From Bacillus sp. ISL-37 (lineage in GTDB: Bacteria; Bacillota; Bacilli; Bacillales; Cytobacillaceae), in the NCBI RefSeq assembly GCF_018613315.1, contig NZ_JAGGQL010000004.1, positions 21,850 to 85,849 on the forward strand: DNA of 64,000 bases. The letters are read 5' to 3'. How positions within the stretch are numbered: position 1 is the stretch's first letter; every line of letters starts with the position of its first letter. Positions 1-7,806 of this stretch are shown here, one piece after another. A program made the translations under genes and the position numbers. Below the pieces are notes generated by a model. That model worked only from the letters and a program-made list of their open reading frames with translations. It was not told the DNA's origin and made no database searches.

Positions 1-1
1 T

Positions 2-1069
2 TTGGAATTTTTCAGTATTGCGGTTTCCTTTTCGATTTTCTCATATGGCTGGAAAGCGTTCGGCTTCTCACAGTCCAGGAAAATCCTGATGCTGAGCTTT
101 TTGTTTTTCATCGTCGGAATGCTCGATTTATTGCATACACTCACATTCCAGGGAATGCCCTTTTTTATAACGGAAAGTTCCATCGCGAAGGCAACATGGT
201 TCTGGGTTTCGGCCCGGAGCATTGAGTCATTATTGATCGTGCTGGTACTCGTCCTGCCCGAAAGGAAGTTGCAGCAGGATCCGAGGCGCATCTGTCTGGC
301 AGTTTGCACGGCGGTTATCGGAGTCATTATGTTCGTGATTTTCAGGTATGAACAGAGCCTTCCGCTGCTCGTCATTGAAGGCAAAGGGACAACCATGTTG
401 AAAAATCTGATAGAATATGGTGTCAGCTTCCTGCACTTCATCTCCATTGTCATTTCACTTTACTTTTACAATGAAGGAAAGAAGGGCCAGCATCTGTATG
501 TAGCGCTGGCATTCACGTTTCTGTTTTTGTCCGAACTCGTTTTCACGATTTACCAGAGCGTTTATGATATCGACAATTTCACCGGCCATCTGTACAAGGC
601 GCTTGGCTACTTTTTTATCATGAGGGGGTTCTACTTCTCGACGATTGCGGACGACAGCTTTCTGAAGGATCCTCATGAAAAAATGTGGCGGAAGAGTGAG
701 GAGATGATCCAGAGCCATTATGGAATCATTTTCAAGCTGTCAAAGCAGGGTGATGACTTCATCCACCACATTGTTGGCGGTGGGCTGCTGAATGATCTGG
801 GCTTCACCCCGAATGAGATCAATGGCAAGACCCTCGGTGAATTCCTGCCCGATAAGGCGGGGAGAATTGAAAGGTACTATGATTGTGTCTGGAAAAATAA
901 TGAGAAGATTGTCTTTGAAATTGAAATTGGCGGACAAACATATGCGATATCGCTCATGCCTGTTATGACCAATGGCGAGGTAGTGGAGATTGCCGGAGCC
1001 GTTATGGGGATCGTCAAGTATTCACGGCTGGACCGCTGTTCCAGAAGTACGAAGGCAAATGCTTTGTAA
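2..1069 (+). CDS. MASE3-PAS membrane sensor protein, 5' end cut by window
   Basis: The frame is open from the window edge, so the true start lies outside; the first visible codon (TTG) is not a reliable start. About 220 residues of hydrophobic segments with the conserved DLLHTL motif resemble the MASE3 membrane sensor domain. A soluble PAS-like domain follows (roughly residues 230-345). MASE3 and PAS normally precede a histidine kinase, GGDEF or similar output module, but this protein stops about 15 residues after the PAS and a terminator follows. It may be a sensor-only protein or a truncated remnant. The ligand is unknown. Domain assignment is by eye. Confidence 0.72.
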   Translation: MEFFSIAVSFSIFSYGWKAFGFSQSRKILMLSFLFFIVGMLDLLHTLTFQGMPFFITESSIAKATWFWVSARSIESLLIVLVLVLPERKLQQDPRRICLAVCTAVIGVIMFVIFRYEQSLPLLVIEGKGTTMLKNLIEYGVSFLHFISIVISLYFYNEGKKGQHLYVALAFTFLFLSELVFTIYQSVYDIDNFTGHLYKALGYFFIMRGFYFSTIADDSFLKDPHEKMWRKSEEMIQSHYGIIFKLSKQGDDFIHHIVGGGLLNDLGFTPNEINGKTLGEFLPDKAGRIERYYDCVWKNNEKIVFEIEIGGQTYAISLMPVMTNGEVVEIAGAVMGIVKYSRLDRCSRSTKANAL

Positions 1070-1078
1070 GCTTTGATC

Positions 1079-1104
1079 AAACCTGCAGAAATGCAGGTTT
1101 TTTT
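1079..1104 (+). terminator. Rho-independent terminator after the MASE3 gene
   Basis: A 9-bp perfect stem AAACCTGCA/TGCAGGTTT with a GAAA loop runs straight into a T tract, ten bases after the stop codon. Confidence 0.88.
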
Positions 1105-1327
1105 GTTTCACCATTACCCTCCATTGCCGAAAGGAATTTTATAATAAAAGGCGAATAAGCTATAAGTATCAGCCCTGTCCGATTTCGAGGGTGACATACT
1201 TAGGGAGGGAGCGCTGAATCTTCTGAAGTCTAAATATTTAAAATAGTATTTTTTCAGGATGTTCTTTAGGGAGACGAAGTGTTAAACTGGGTGTATGTTT
1301 ACAAATTTCTACAATGTTTTTGAAAAA

Positions 1328-1341
1328 TGTAAGCATTTACA
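1328..1341 (+). promoter_or_regulatory. cre-like CcpA site upstream of nagP
   Basis: TGTAAGCATTTACA is a near-palindrome that matches the catabolite-responsive element pattern except for CA in place of the central CG. It sits about 25 bp before the probable start codon of the PTS gene, so CcpA could act as a roadblock. The rest of the 250-bp gap from 1105 shows no further element that I recognise. Confidence 0.45.
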
Positions 1342-1365
1342 ATCATAACGGAAGAGGTGTTGAAC

Positions 1366-2742
1366 GTGCTAGGATTTTTACAAAGAATCGGGAAGGCTTT
1401 GATGCTTCCAATCGCTGTTTTACCTGCAGCTGCATTATTGCTGCGTCTTGGGCAGCCGGACTTATTGGATATTGCTTTTATTTCTGCGGCAGGTGACGCG
1501 ATTTTTGCTAACCTTGCATTATTGTTCGCCATCGGTGTGGCAGTTGGTATTTCGAAGGATGGCCACGGTGCTGCCGGGCTCGCTGGTGCAATAGGCTATT
1601 TTGTTTTGACTAAGGGTGCAGGTGCTGTCAATGAAAGCATCAATATGGCGGTGCTTGGCGGGATTTTATCCGGGGTAATCGCCGGTTTGCTCTACAACCG
1701 TTTTCATGATATTAAGCTGCCGGACTGGCTCGGCTTCTTCGGCGGCAAACGTTTTGTCCCGATCATCACTTCATTGGTAATGATTGTTTTAGCCGGTATT
1801 TTCGGCTATGTTTGGCCGCCAATCCAGACAGGCATTAACAGTGTCGGTGAATGGATTGTCGGTGCCGGTGCAGTTGGAGTAGGCGTATTCGGTTTCCTGA
1901 ACCGTTTATTGATTCCAATGGGCCTTCACCATGTTTTGAACACGCTTGTCTGGTTTGAATTTGGTGAATTTACGAATGCAGCAGGGGATATTGTAAAAGG
2001 TGACCTGAACCGTTTCTTCGCAGGCGACCCTAAAGCCGGCATTTTCATGAACGGTTTCTTCCCAGTCATGATGTTCGGTCTTCCAGCTGCAGCATTCGCG
2101 ATGATTGCCGCAGCGAAAAAGGAACGCAAGAAGGCTACTGCAGGAGCGCTTATCGGTTTAGCCTTCACATCATTCCTGACAGGGATCACAGAGCCAATCG
2201 AATTCTTGTTCATGTTCTTGTCTCCAGTCCTTTATGGAATTCATGCTGTATTGACTGGTCTGGCAATGTCGATTACCTATATGCTCGATATCCACCATGG
2301 ATTCGGATTCTCAGCAGGTGCAATCGACTATGTGCTGAACTACGGAATTGCCCAAAAGCCATTGCTGCTGCTCGGAGTCGGCCTCGTTTACGCAGTGCTG
2401 TATTTCGTCATTTTCTACTTCCTGATCATCAAGCTTGACCTCAAGACGCCAGGACGTGAAGACGAAGTTGAGGGCGAGTTCACAGAAAGCGGCGCGTCAA
2501 AAGGAAATTACGCAAAGCTTGCAGATCATTATTTGGCAGCATTAGGCGGCAAAAGCAATCTTAAGGAACTGGACAACTGCGTAACCCGCCTTCGTTTAAA
2601 AGTAGAGGATATGGCAAAAGTAAATGAAGCAGAACTTAAGCGCCTTGGGGCAAAAGGTGTGTTAAAGCTTAATAAAACAGACCTTCAAGTCATTGTAGGA
2701 ACCGATGTAGAATTTTTGTCGAATGAAATGAAGCGAAAATAA
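1366..2742 (+). CDS. nagP: PTS N-acetylglucosamine transporter, EIICB
   Basis: Takes up and phosphorylates N-acetylglucosamine at the membrane using phosphate passed from HPr/EI. It has an N-terminal EIIC domain (opening GFLQRIGKALMLPIAVLP, then the motifs HHVLNTLVWF and GITEPIEF) and a C-terminal EIIB domain. The phosphorylated cysteine lies in DNCVTRLRL, about residue 405. No EIIA domain is present, as in Bacillus NagP; the sequence closely resembles the N-terminal part of E. coli NagE. GTG at 1366 is preferred because GAAGAGGTG lies about 6-8 nt upstream; TTG at 1360 is the alternative. A cre-like site lies upstream and a strong terminator downstream. Confidence 0.92.
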   Translation: MLGFLQRIGKALMLPIAVLPAAALLLRLGQPDLLDIAFISAAGDAIFANLALLFAIGVAVGISKDGHGAAGLAGAIGYFVLTKGAGAVNESINMAVLGGILSGVIAGLLYNRFHDIKLPDWLGFFGGKRFVPIITSLVMIVLAGIFGYVWPPIQTGINSVGEWIVGAGAVGVGVFGFLNRLLIPMGLHHVLNTLVWFEFGEFTNAAGDIVKGDLNRFFAGDPKAGIFMNGFFPVMMFGLPAAAFAMIAAAKKERKKATAGALIGLAFTSFLTGITEPIEFLFMFLSPVLYGIHAVLTGLAMSITYMLDIHHGFGFSAGAIDYVLNYGIAQKPLLLLGVGLVYAVLYFVIFYFLIIKLDLKTPGREDEVEGEFTESGASKGNYAKLADHYLAALGGKSNLKELDNCVTRLRLKVEDMAKVNEAELKRLGAKGVLKLNKTDLQVIVGTDVEFLSNEMKRK

Positions 2743-2749
2743 GAAAGAC

Positions 2750-2784
2750 AGACTTGGCGGTACTTCACCGTCAGGTCTTTTTTT
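2750..2784 (+). terminator. Terminator after nagP
   Basis: AGACTTGGCGGT and ACCGTCAGGTCT pair around a 5-nt loop (one G-T pair and one mismatch) and are followed by seven T residues. Confidence 0.85.
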
Positions 2785-2846
2785 CACAGGCTATCTAAAT
2801 GGAGAAATAGGTAAAATAGAACCTATACATAAATGGAGGGTTATTC

Positions 2847-3764
2847 ATGAAACGTCTACTGGATTGCACAGCATCTGATTTTGAACAAATGACGGGACAG
2901 GATTTGAAAAAGGCGATCATTGCTTCTGAGGGACGGACGATTTTATCTGAGGTCATCGGGGCATTCTCACCGCTGTATCCGGCAGTGACGAATGCGGAAA
3001 TGGCAGCTGCATTCGGTGCTGACCTGATCCTGCTGAACTTCTTCGATGTGATGAATCCTTCTATCGAGAGCTTGCCGGAAGCAGAGCCGTCTGAAGTAGT
3101 CCGCCAATTAAAGAAGCTGGTTGGCCGTCCTGTTGGCTTAAACCTAGAGCCGGTCGACCTCCAGGCGGACAAGCTTGAGGCACTGCAGCAGCTTCCTGAA
3201 GGAAGGATGGCTACCGATGCTTCACTTAAAAGAGCGAAGGAGCTTGGCTTCGATTTCGTCTGCCTGACAGGCAACCCAAAAACAGGTGTGACGAATGCCG
3301 AAATTACCAAAGCAATTGAAAAAGCCCGGGCAGCATTCGGTCCAGACGGATTGATTATTGCTGGCAAAATGCATGGCGCAGGTGTGGCCGGTGAGACGGG
3401 AAGCTCAATGATGACGGGCGAAACCTTGCATAGGTTTGTCGAGGCTGGTGCTGACATCATCCTGATTCCGTCGCCGGGCACTGTGCCGGGTTTTACGGTT
3501 GAAAAGACGGCAAAGCTGGTTGAGCTTGTCCACCAAAAAGGAGCCCTCGCCATCCTGACGACTGGAACAAGCCAGGAGGGGGCGGATGAACAAACAATCA
3601 AACAAATCGCTCTGAACAGCAAGATGGCCGGTGCTGACCTCTACCATATCGGAGACGCCGGGGCAGCGGGCATCGCTTCTCCAGAAAATATCATGGCCTA
3701 TTCAATCGTCGTACGAGGCAAACGGCATACTTATGTCCGGATGGCAGCCTCTGTCAGAAGATAA
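2847..3764 (+). CDS. TIM-barrel-like conserved protein linked to amino-sugar PTS
   Basis: 305 residues preceded by a good Shine-Dalgarno sequence (TGGAGGG). No signal peptide or membrane segment. Alternating strands and helices, with phosphate-loop-like stretches GAGVAGETGSS and GADIILIPSPGTVPGF near the C-terminal half, suggest a TIM barrel binding a phosphorylated substrate. I associate it with a domain-of-unknown-function family (DUF7916-type) often annotated as PEP phosphonomutase-like. It lies directly behind the GlcNAc PTS gene but has its own terminator-separated unit, so a role in amino-sugar phosphate metabolism is only an inference from position. Confidence 0.7.
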   Translation: MKRLLDCTASDFEQMTGQDLKKAIIASEGRTILSEVIGAFSPLYPAVTNAEMAAAFGADLILLNFFDVMNPSIESLPEAEPSEVVRQLKKLVGRPVGLNLEPVDLQADKLEALQQLPEGRMATDASLKRAKELGFDFVCLTGNPKTGVTNAEITKAIEKARAAFGPDGLIIAGKMHGAGVAGETGSSMMTGETLHRFVEAGADIILIPSPGTVPGFTVEKTAKLVELVHQKGALAILTTGTSQEGADEQTIKQIALNSKMAGADLYHIGDAGAAGIASPENIMAYSIVVRGKRHTYVRMAASVRR

Positions 3765-3777
3765 ATACCTGATTTTT

Positions 3778-3835
3778 CAAGTTGGTATCAGCCATAATCC
3801 GGGTAAAAGTAAAGCCTAACGCTGATACTAACTTG
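3778..3835 (+). promoter_or_regulatory. 15-bp hairpin abutting a Shine-Dalgarno sequence
   Basis: CAAGTTGGTATCAGC (3778-3792) and GCTGATACTAACTTG (3821-3835) pair over all 15 positions (one G-U) around a 28-nt loop. There is no T tract; the Shine-Dalgarno AGGAGGG of the next gene begins two bases after the stem. It could be an mRNA stability or translation control element. Confidence 0.6.
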
Positions 3836-3849
3836 AGGAGGGATACAAC

Positions 3850-4041
3850 ATGGAAAAGGACAAGTTTGTCAATATCGATCCAAAAGCAAAGCCTGTCAAT
3901 CAAGGTTCTGAGCAGGAACAAATGGAAACAGCGGAAGCAAACATGAAGCTCCAGGACGCTTTTTATGATGAAAACGAAAGCAATGGGGTAGATCCTGCTA
4001 ACCTGAATAATCAGACAGCCATCCTGACTGATATGGACTAA
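3850..4041 (+). CDS. Small acidic hydrophilic protein, unknown function
   Basis: 63 residues, rich in Asp, Glu, Asn and Gln, with no hydrophobic segment. Start ATG has GAGGAGGG seven bases upstream and a strong bidirectional terminator follows the stop, which together support a real gene. I do not recognise the family. The 15-bp hairpin directly upstream suggests post-transcriptional control or protection of the short transcript. Confidence 0.68.
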   Translation: MEKDKFVNIDPKAKPVNQGSEQEQMETAEANMKLQDAFYDENESNGVDPANLNNQTAILTDMD

Positions 4042-4042
4042 A

Positions 4043-4074
4043 AGCCGGCAATTGTTTGCCGGCTCTTCCTTTTG
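4043..4074. terminator. Bidirectional terminator between convergent small genes
   Basis: AGCCGGCAA/TTGCCGGCT is a perfect 9-bp stem with a 4-nt loop. A T-rich run follows on the plus strand and TTTT follows on the minus strand, so it can serve both the 3850 gene and the convergent 4245 gene. Confidence 0.75.
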
Positions 4075-4089
4075 TCAGATCCCAGAAGC

Positions 4090-4245
4090 CTAATGATGAC
4101 GGTCTGTTTTATCGCTCTGGTCTTTGTTGTGTTTGTTCCCCTTGCTGTTGTCCCCGCTCGTCAATTCACCGGAAAACTCGGCCATCTGGTTACCGAGCTT
4201 TGGGGAGTTTTGATTTTTACTGCCTTTATTGAACTTTTTCGTCAT
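4090..4245 (-). CDS. Small Lys/Asn-rich hydrophilic protein (51 aa), unknown
   Basis: On the minus strand ATG at 4245 is preceded by AAGGAGGGC at good spacing and opens a 51-residue frame ending at TAG. The product starts MTKKFNKGSKNQNS and ends in His-His, is highly charged and Asn/Lys/Ser-rich, and has no hydrophobic core. The composition recalls minor small spore proteins, but I do not recognise a family. The shared terminator at 4043-4074 lies downstream. Confidence 0.6.
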   Translation of the reverse strand: MTKKFNKGSKNQNSPKLGNQMAEFSGELTSGDNSKGNKHNKDQSDKTDRHH

Positions 4246-4341
4246 TGTAAGCCCTCCTTATAGTGAGTACTAAGCTAGTTTTCCCGATAGTAGGGTGGCA
4301 ATATGTAAAAACATTTTAAACTGAGGTTCAGTTAACTCAAT

Positions 4342-4370
4342 AAAAAAGGACAGCTTGCACTCAGCTGCCC
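4342..4370 (-). terminator. Terminator of the 4379 gene
   Basis: Read on the minus strand, GGGCAGCT/AGCTGTCC forms a stem followed by TTTTTT. Confidence 0.82.
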
Positions 4371-4378
4371 TTTAAAAC

Positions 4379-4687
4379 TTATTTTTCAATGGATCGATCA
4401 ATCTCTTCCTCGCTCACTAACTCAACCTCGGCGAGACCTTTCAACTCCTGGATCAGCCCGTTCGCTTCCTCGTACAGTGTGTCATCTGTAAATACTTCTG
4501 AGTAATAAAGGGAATCATTCAGCAAAGCTTTCACGTGGAGCCTCGTGCCGGATTCTGTGTCTTCGTCACCCAAAGTGACAGCGGAGCGTGAGGTTTCGTG
4601 CTGATTGAGCAAGACTTTATTGCCATTGCGTTCTTTCTTCACAGCTTCAACAATTTCCACCAACGAATTAACTCGTTTCAATGACAT
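4379..4687 (-). CDS. Conserved hypothetical protein (about 100 aa)
   Basis: A soluble, acidic, helix-rich protein beginning SLKRVNSLVEIVEAVKKE and ending in a Glu-rich tail. I do not recognise a family. The start is uncertain: the ribosome binding sequence AGAGGGGTGAT overlaps ATG at 4687, while TTG at 4681 has ideal 8-nt spacing; an upstream ATG at 4711 has no Shine-Dalgarno. It is 45 bp downstream of the sensor kinase gene on the same strand, so the two may be cotranscribed. A strong terminator follows. Confidence 0.65.
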   Translation of the reverse strand: MSLKRVNSLVEIVEAVKKERNGNKVLLNQHETSRSAVTLGDEDTESGTRLHVKALLNDSLYYSEVFTDDTLYEEANGLIQELKGLAEVELVSEEEIDRSIEK

Positions 4688-4732
4688 CACCCCTCTAGTT
4701 ATGTATTCCATGTTTCAGACATTTAAAACCAC

Positions 4733-6082
4733 TCAAAGAATTATTTCGAACGTAGTTCCCTTGCATAGCTCGCTGCGTATGGTGATTTTTCCGCCATGCG
4801 CTTCTACTAGCTCCTTTACGATCGCAAGCCCGAGCCCTGAACCTCCCAAAGCTTTCGACCGTGACTTATCGACCCGGTAAAAGCGGTCAAAAACCCACGC
4901 CTGGTCTTCATCAGGGATGCCTTTTCCTTCATCGGTGACGGTGATATGGATATGTCCATCCTTTTTGAAAACCTTCGTTGTGGTCGTAGTTCCTTCTTCT
5001 GAATACTTTCTGGCATTATCCAGCAGATTAATGAGAATTTGTTCAAAGCGGACCGGGTCAGCCTCGATATAGACTTCCCCGTGACAGCTAAAATTAAGCG
5101 TCATATTTTTTCCGATAAAAGATGGTGCCATCCTTGAGTGAATTCCGCGCATGAATGTACAGAGTTCCAAACGTTCTTTTTCGATGGTAAAAGTGTTCTC
5201 ATCCATTTTTGCGAGGTCAAATAATCCTTTTACCAGACCAGAAAGCTTGGTTGCCTCTTCATGGATGATTTGCAGATATTGGCTTCTGTCCTCAGAGGCT
5301 ATTCCCGGCTTACCGGCGATGTCCGCATACCCTTTTATATACGTGAGCGGTGTCCGCAATTCATGTGAAATGCTCGCGAGGAACTCATTCCGCTGCCTTT
5401 TCATGTGGCTTAGGTCATCAGCAAGCACCTGAATAGATTCAGCCAGCTCGCCCAATTCATCGTTTCCGCGGCGGGGCAGAGTGACAGAATAGTCGCCCTG
5501 GCGGATTTTTGAAGTCGCTTCATTCATCTTAATGACTGGCTTAGTAATGAATCTGGAAAGGAAAAGGGTAATCACGGCCATTGATGTCAACAGCAGGATT
5601 CCGGCAAGCCAGAAGTGCTTGTTCAGCTTGGTAATCAGGCTCTGGACCCGCTGGGTATTCTTGAACATATAAACAGCACCGTCGTTCTCCAGGGGGCTTA
5701 CCGACGCAATATATTGCTTGTCCTGCCAGTCATCTTCTAAAATCAACCCAGTTCGCTGAATATCTCCTGGCGTTTCTGTAATGATGTACTGCATCGAGTC
5801 ATCCGTCGGTATGGAAGAAGAAATGATCACACCTGTCTGATCCGTGATAATGACATGGGTGTCCGTCTTTGATTCCATTGTCGTGATATGGTGGATGGTT
5901 TCCTGGGAATAGGAAGTTTCCAGAATATCACGATGGTTATTGCCGCGCGTTTGCAGGGAAGCTAGCTCCTCGTCGATCCTAGAATGGATGATAGAAGAGT
6001 GCAGGTAGTAGAATAACACCCCTTCGACCAGCAATATCGTTATGAAAAAAACAACCCCGATTTTAAAAGAGATCCGATCCAT
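4733..6082 (-). CDS. Sensor histidine kinase, orphan
   Basis: A 449-residue membrane kinase. A transmembrane segment at about residues 8-28, an extracytoplasmic sensor region to about 155, a second transmembrane segment at 158-178, then HAMP (about 180-230), HisKA with SHELRTP (phosphoacceptor about His240), and HATPase_c with N-box NLLDNARKYS, G1 DEGKGIPD, F-box and G2 GGSGLGLAI. All catalytic boxes are intact. ATG has GGGAG upstream. No response regulator gene is adjacent on either side, so the partner and signal are unknown. The extracytoplasmic region is PAS-like in size. Confidence 0.93.
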   Translation of the reverse strand: MDRISFKIGVVFFITILLVEGVLFYYLHSSIIHSRIDEELASLQTRGNNHRDILETSYSQETIHHITTMESKTDTHVIITDQTGVIISSSIPTDDSMQYIITETPGDIQRTGLILEDDWQDKQYIASVSPLENDGAVYMFKNTQRVQSLITKLNKHFWLAGILLLTSMAVITLFLSRFITKPVIKMNEATSKIRQGDYSVTLPRRGNDELGELAESIQVLADDLSHMKRQRNEFLASISHELRTPLTYIKGYADIAGKPGIASEDRSQYLQIIHEEATKLSGLVKGLFDLAKMDENTFTIEKERLELCTFMRGIHSRMAPSFIGKNMTLNFSCHGEVYIEADPVRFEQILINLLDNARKYSEEGTTTTTKVFKKDGHIHITVTDEGKGIPDEDQAWVFDRFYRVDKSRSKALGGSGLGLAIVKELVEAHGGKITIRSELCKGTTFEIIL

Positions 6083-6145
6083 TTATGCCACTCCCATGAT
6101 CCATCTTAGATCCATCATACTAAAAAAGTATCCAAAAACAGAGCA

Positions 6146-6179
6146 GAAAAGCGAAGAAGCAGTGCTCCTTCGCTTTTTT
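6146..6179 (-). terminator. Terminator after the SDR gene
   Basis: On the minus strand AGCGAAG pairs with CTTCGCT, with an inner AGCA/TGCT pairing, followed by a T run. Confidence 0.7.
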
Positions 6180-6181
6180 GA

Positions 6182-6934
6182 TCATAACAAATCATTCACC
6201 TTATAAATCATTCCATTTTCAAGGTTATCACCTAATACCAATTTTACAAGCGCTCCAGCAACAGTATCAGGACTGCGAAGATTGCCGCTTTCTTTGCAAT
6301 TCCTGAAGGTATCCACATCGGCGAATGCTTCTTCTGAGGAAGAACGGATTGTCACCTGCATATCAGTATCCATCAGACCCGGGCTGAAGGCGATGACCTT
6401 GCTGCTGCTTCTGTTGTTCTCAAGCTCCAGGCCGGCGGTCATCGTGAACATGTTGACAGCGGCTTTTGTGCTGCAATAAATGCTCCAGCCCTGGATTGGC
6501 CGCTCGCCAGCACCGGAGGTTACATTCGCGATGATGACTCTGGTGCCGGCTTCTTTTGCTTTTTGTAAAAATATATTACTAATCAGGATTGGTGCCGTCA
6601 GATTCACCTGGACATTCGTCTGGACTAAGGATGCATCAAGCTCCCCTGCCACATCGATTGGTTCGATGACTCCAGCATTATTGATGACATAGACGGCTTC
6701 CGCATTTTTAAAAACATCAGCTGCAATCGCAGTGAATACACTTTGGACCTGGCCCTCTGAGCTGAGGTCGCAGCTGTGATGGGTATATCCGGCTCTGGGT
6801 TTTTCCGCAGCCTGCTTTAAACTGCTGTTTTCATTACGGGAAACAGAAATAACATGGATTCCTTCTGCCAGCATTTGTTGTGCGGCAGATGCCCCAAGTC
6901 CCCTCGATGCACCTGTGATGATGGCGTATTTCAT
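6182..6934 (-). CDS. yueD: (S)-benzoin-forming benzil reductase type SDR (YueD-like)
   Basis: A 250-residue short-chain dehydrogenase. It carries the NADP-binding TGASRGLG motif at the N-terminus, NNAG, the catalytic Ser in NVTSGAGE and YCSTKAA with the Tyr-x-x-x-Lys pair. The C-terminal block FSPGLMDTDMQ...RSSS, followed by GNLRSPD, is characteristic of B. subtilis YueD, which reduces benzil-type diketones in vitro; the natural substrate is unknown. The start at 6934 is chosen because AAAGGAGTG precedes it by 7 nt; an upstream extension to 6985 lacks this. It is monocistronic, with its own terminator. Confidence 0.88.
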   Translation of the reverse strand: MKYAIITGASRGLGASAAQQMLAEGIHVISVSRNENSSLKQAAEKPRAGYTHHSCDLSSEGQVQSVFTAIAADVFKNAEAVYVINNAGVIEPIDVAGELDASLVQTNVQVNLTAPILISNIFLQKAKEAGTRVIIANVTSGAGERPIQGWSIYCSTKAAVNMFTMTAGLELENNRSSSKVIAFSPGLMDTDMQVTIRSSSEEAFADVDTFRNCKESGNLRSPDTVAGALVKLVLGDNLENGMIYKVNDLL

Positions 6935-7024
6935 TTCAGACACTCCTTTATGTAAGGCTTTTATGATCAACCTCCGGGTTCGCAAAATAGCTTAATCCAA
7001 ACTAATAACAATTATTTTTCACGA

Positions 7025-7495
7025 TCAGACTGGAATGGCCCCGGTGCTGACTGATGTAATATTTTTCAAAAGCCAGTTCTTATTGTCTTCCTGTTCCACT
7101 TTTTCAGCCGTTTGCAGCGCCCATGAAAGATATCGTTCCTGTTCGTCAGAATTTCCGGCAGCATGATAGGCACGCGCCAATGCTTCATAAGCGAATGCGA
7201 GGTCAAAATCCCCAAGCTGATGCTCAGTGCAAAGACTTAATGATTTCCTGGCATGATGGAGAGCGGCCTCGCTTCTTCCAAGTATCGCATAGACTCTTGA
7301 AATCTGCCATTCACCTCGGGCAAAGTTCAAAGGCGTTCCAACAACACTCCAATGATAGCGAGAGGCATTTGCCGCATAGAGCATCATATCATCGTCATTT
7401 TCCGTCCGGTCGGTTTTCTCAATCAAATCCCAGGTCAGGTTGAACAAGTCCATTGCCATCTTCTTATGTGTCGTAAAATCCATATTGATTTCCAT
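7025..7495 (-). CDS. Helical TPR-like conserved hypothetical protein
   Basis: A 156-residue soluble protein made almost entirely of helices. Residues of the type RYHW...RGEWQISRVYAILGR and AFAYEALARAYHAAGN look like tetratricopeptide-type helix pairs. It has no signal peptide. ATG is preceded by AAAGGAGA at 9 nt. I do not know a characterised homologue; a role as a small interaction protein is inference from the repeat pattern. Confidence 0.72.
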   Translation of the reverse strand: MEINMDFTTHKKMAMDLFNLTWDLIEKTDRTENDDDMMLYAANASRYHWSVVGTPLNFARGEWQISRVYAILGRSEAALHHARKSLSLCTEHQLGDFDLAFAYEALARAYHAAGNSDEQERYLSWALQTAEKVEQEDNKNWLLKNITSVSTGAIPV

Positions 7496-7527
7496 CTGAG
7501 AGGTCTCCTTTGAATCTTTTTATAGAA

Positions 7528-7709
7528 GGCTGTTTTCGTAAGATTTTTGTTAAAATCCTAAAGCCGATTTTAACGTAATGCATTCCCATTTTGCAGGTCG
7601 GTATTAAGTTGCATGCTCTTTTCTCAAAAAAGAGTCATCTTTACGAAGAAAAATTGGTCATGAAATCCTATTTTGTAGTCAAATAGCAACAAAGTTTGAG
7701 AAAAGAGCC
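7528..7709. repeat. MITE-like dispersed repeat, copy 1
   Basis: A 182-bp element with imperfect terminal inverted repeats (GGCTGTTTTCGTAA at one end, reverse complement GGCTCTTTTCTCAA at the other) and no coding capacity. It is closely similar over its length to 51306-51492. A short extra copy of the right end (TTGAGAAAAGAGC) follows at 7710. It fills the gap between the 7495 gene start and the tungstate operon. Confidence 0.8.
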
Positions 7710-7771
7710 TTGAGAAAAGAGCGTTATAGAATAATATTTGACAGATTGTGGAGGAATCCTTTTTTGGGTTG

Positions 7772-7798
7772 AAAAAAAGCATGGCGTGGGCCATGCTT
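7772..7798 (-). terminator. Terminator of the tungstate transport operon
   Basis: On the minus strand GCATGGC/GCCATGC forms a compact hairpin followed by seven T residues, just beyond the tupC stop codon. Confidence 0.88.
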
Positions 7799-7806
7799 GC
7801 AGCAAA

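Noticed and set aside
4072..4263. Plus-strand 63-codon hydrophobic frame
   Set aside because: No start codon with a ribosome site; it is the antisense shadow of the 4090-4245 minus-strand gene, which has a perfect ribosome site.
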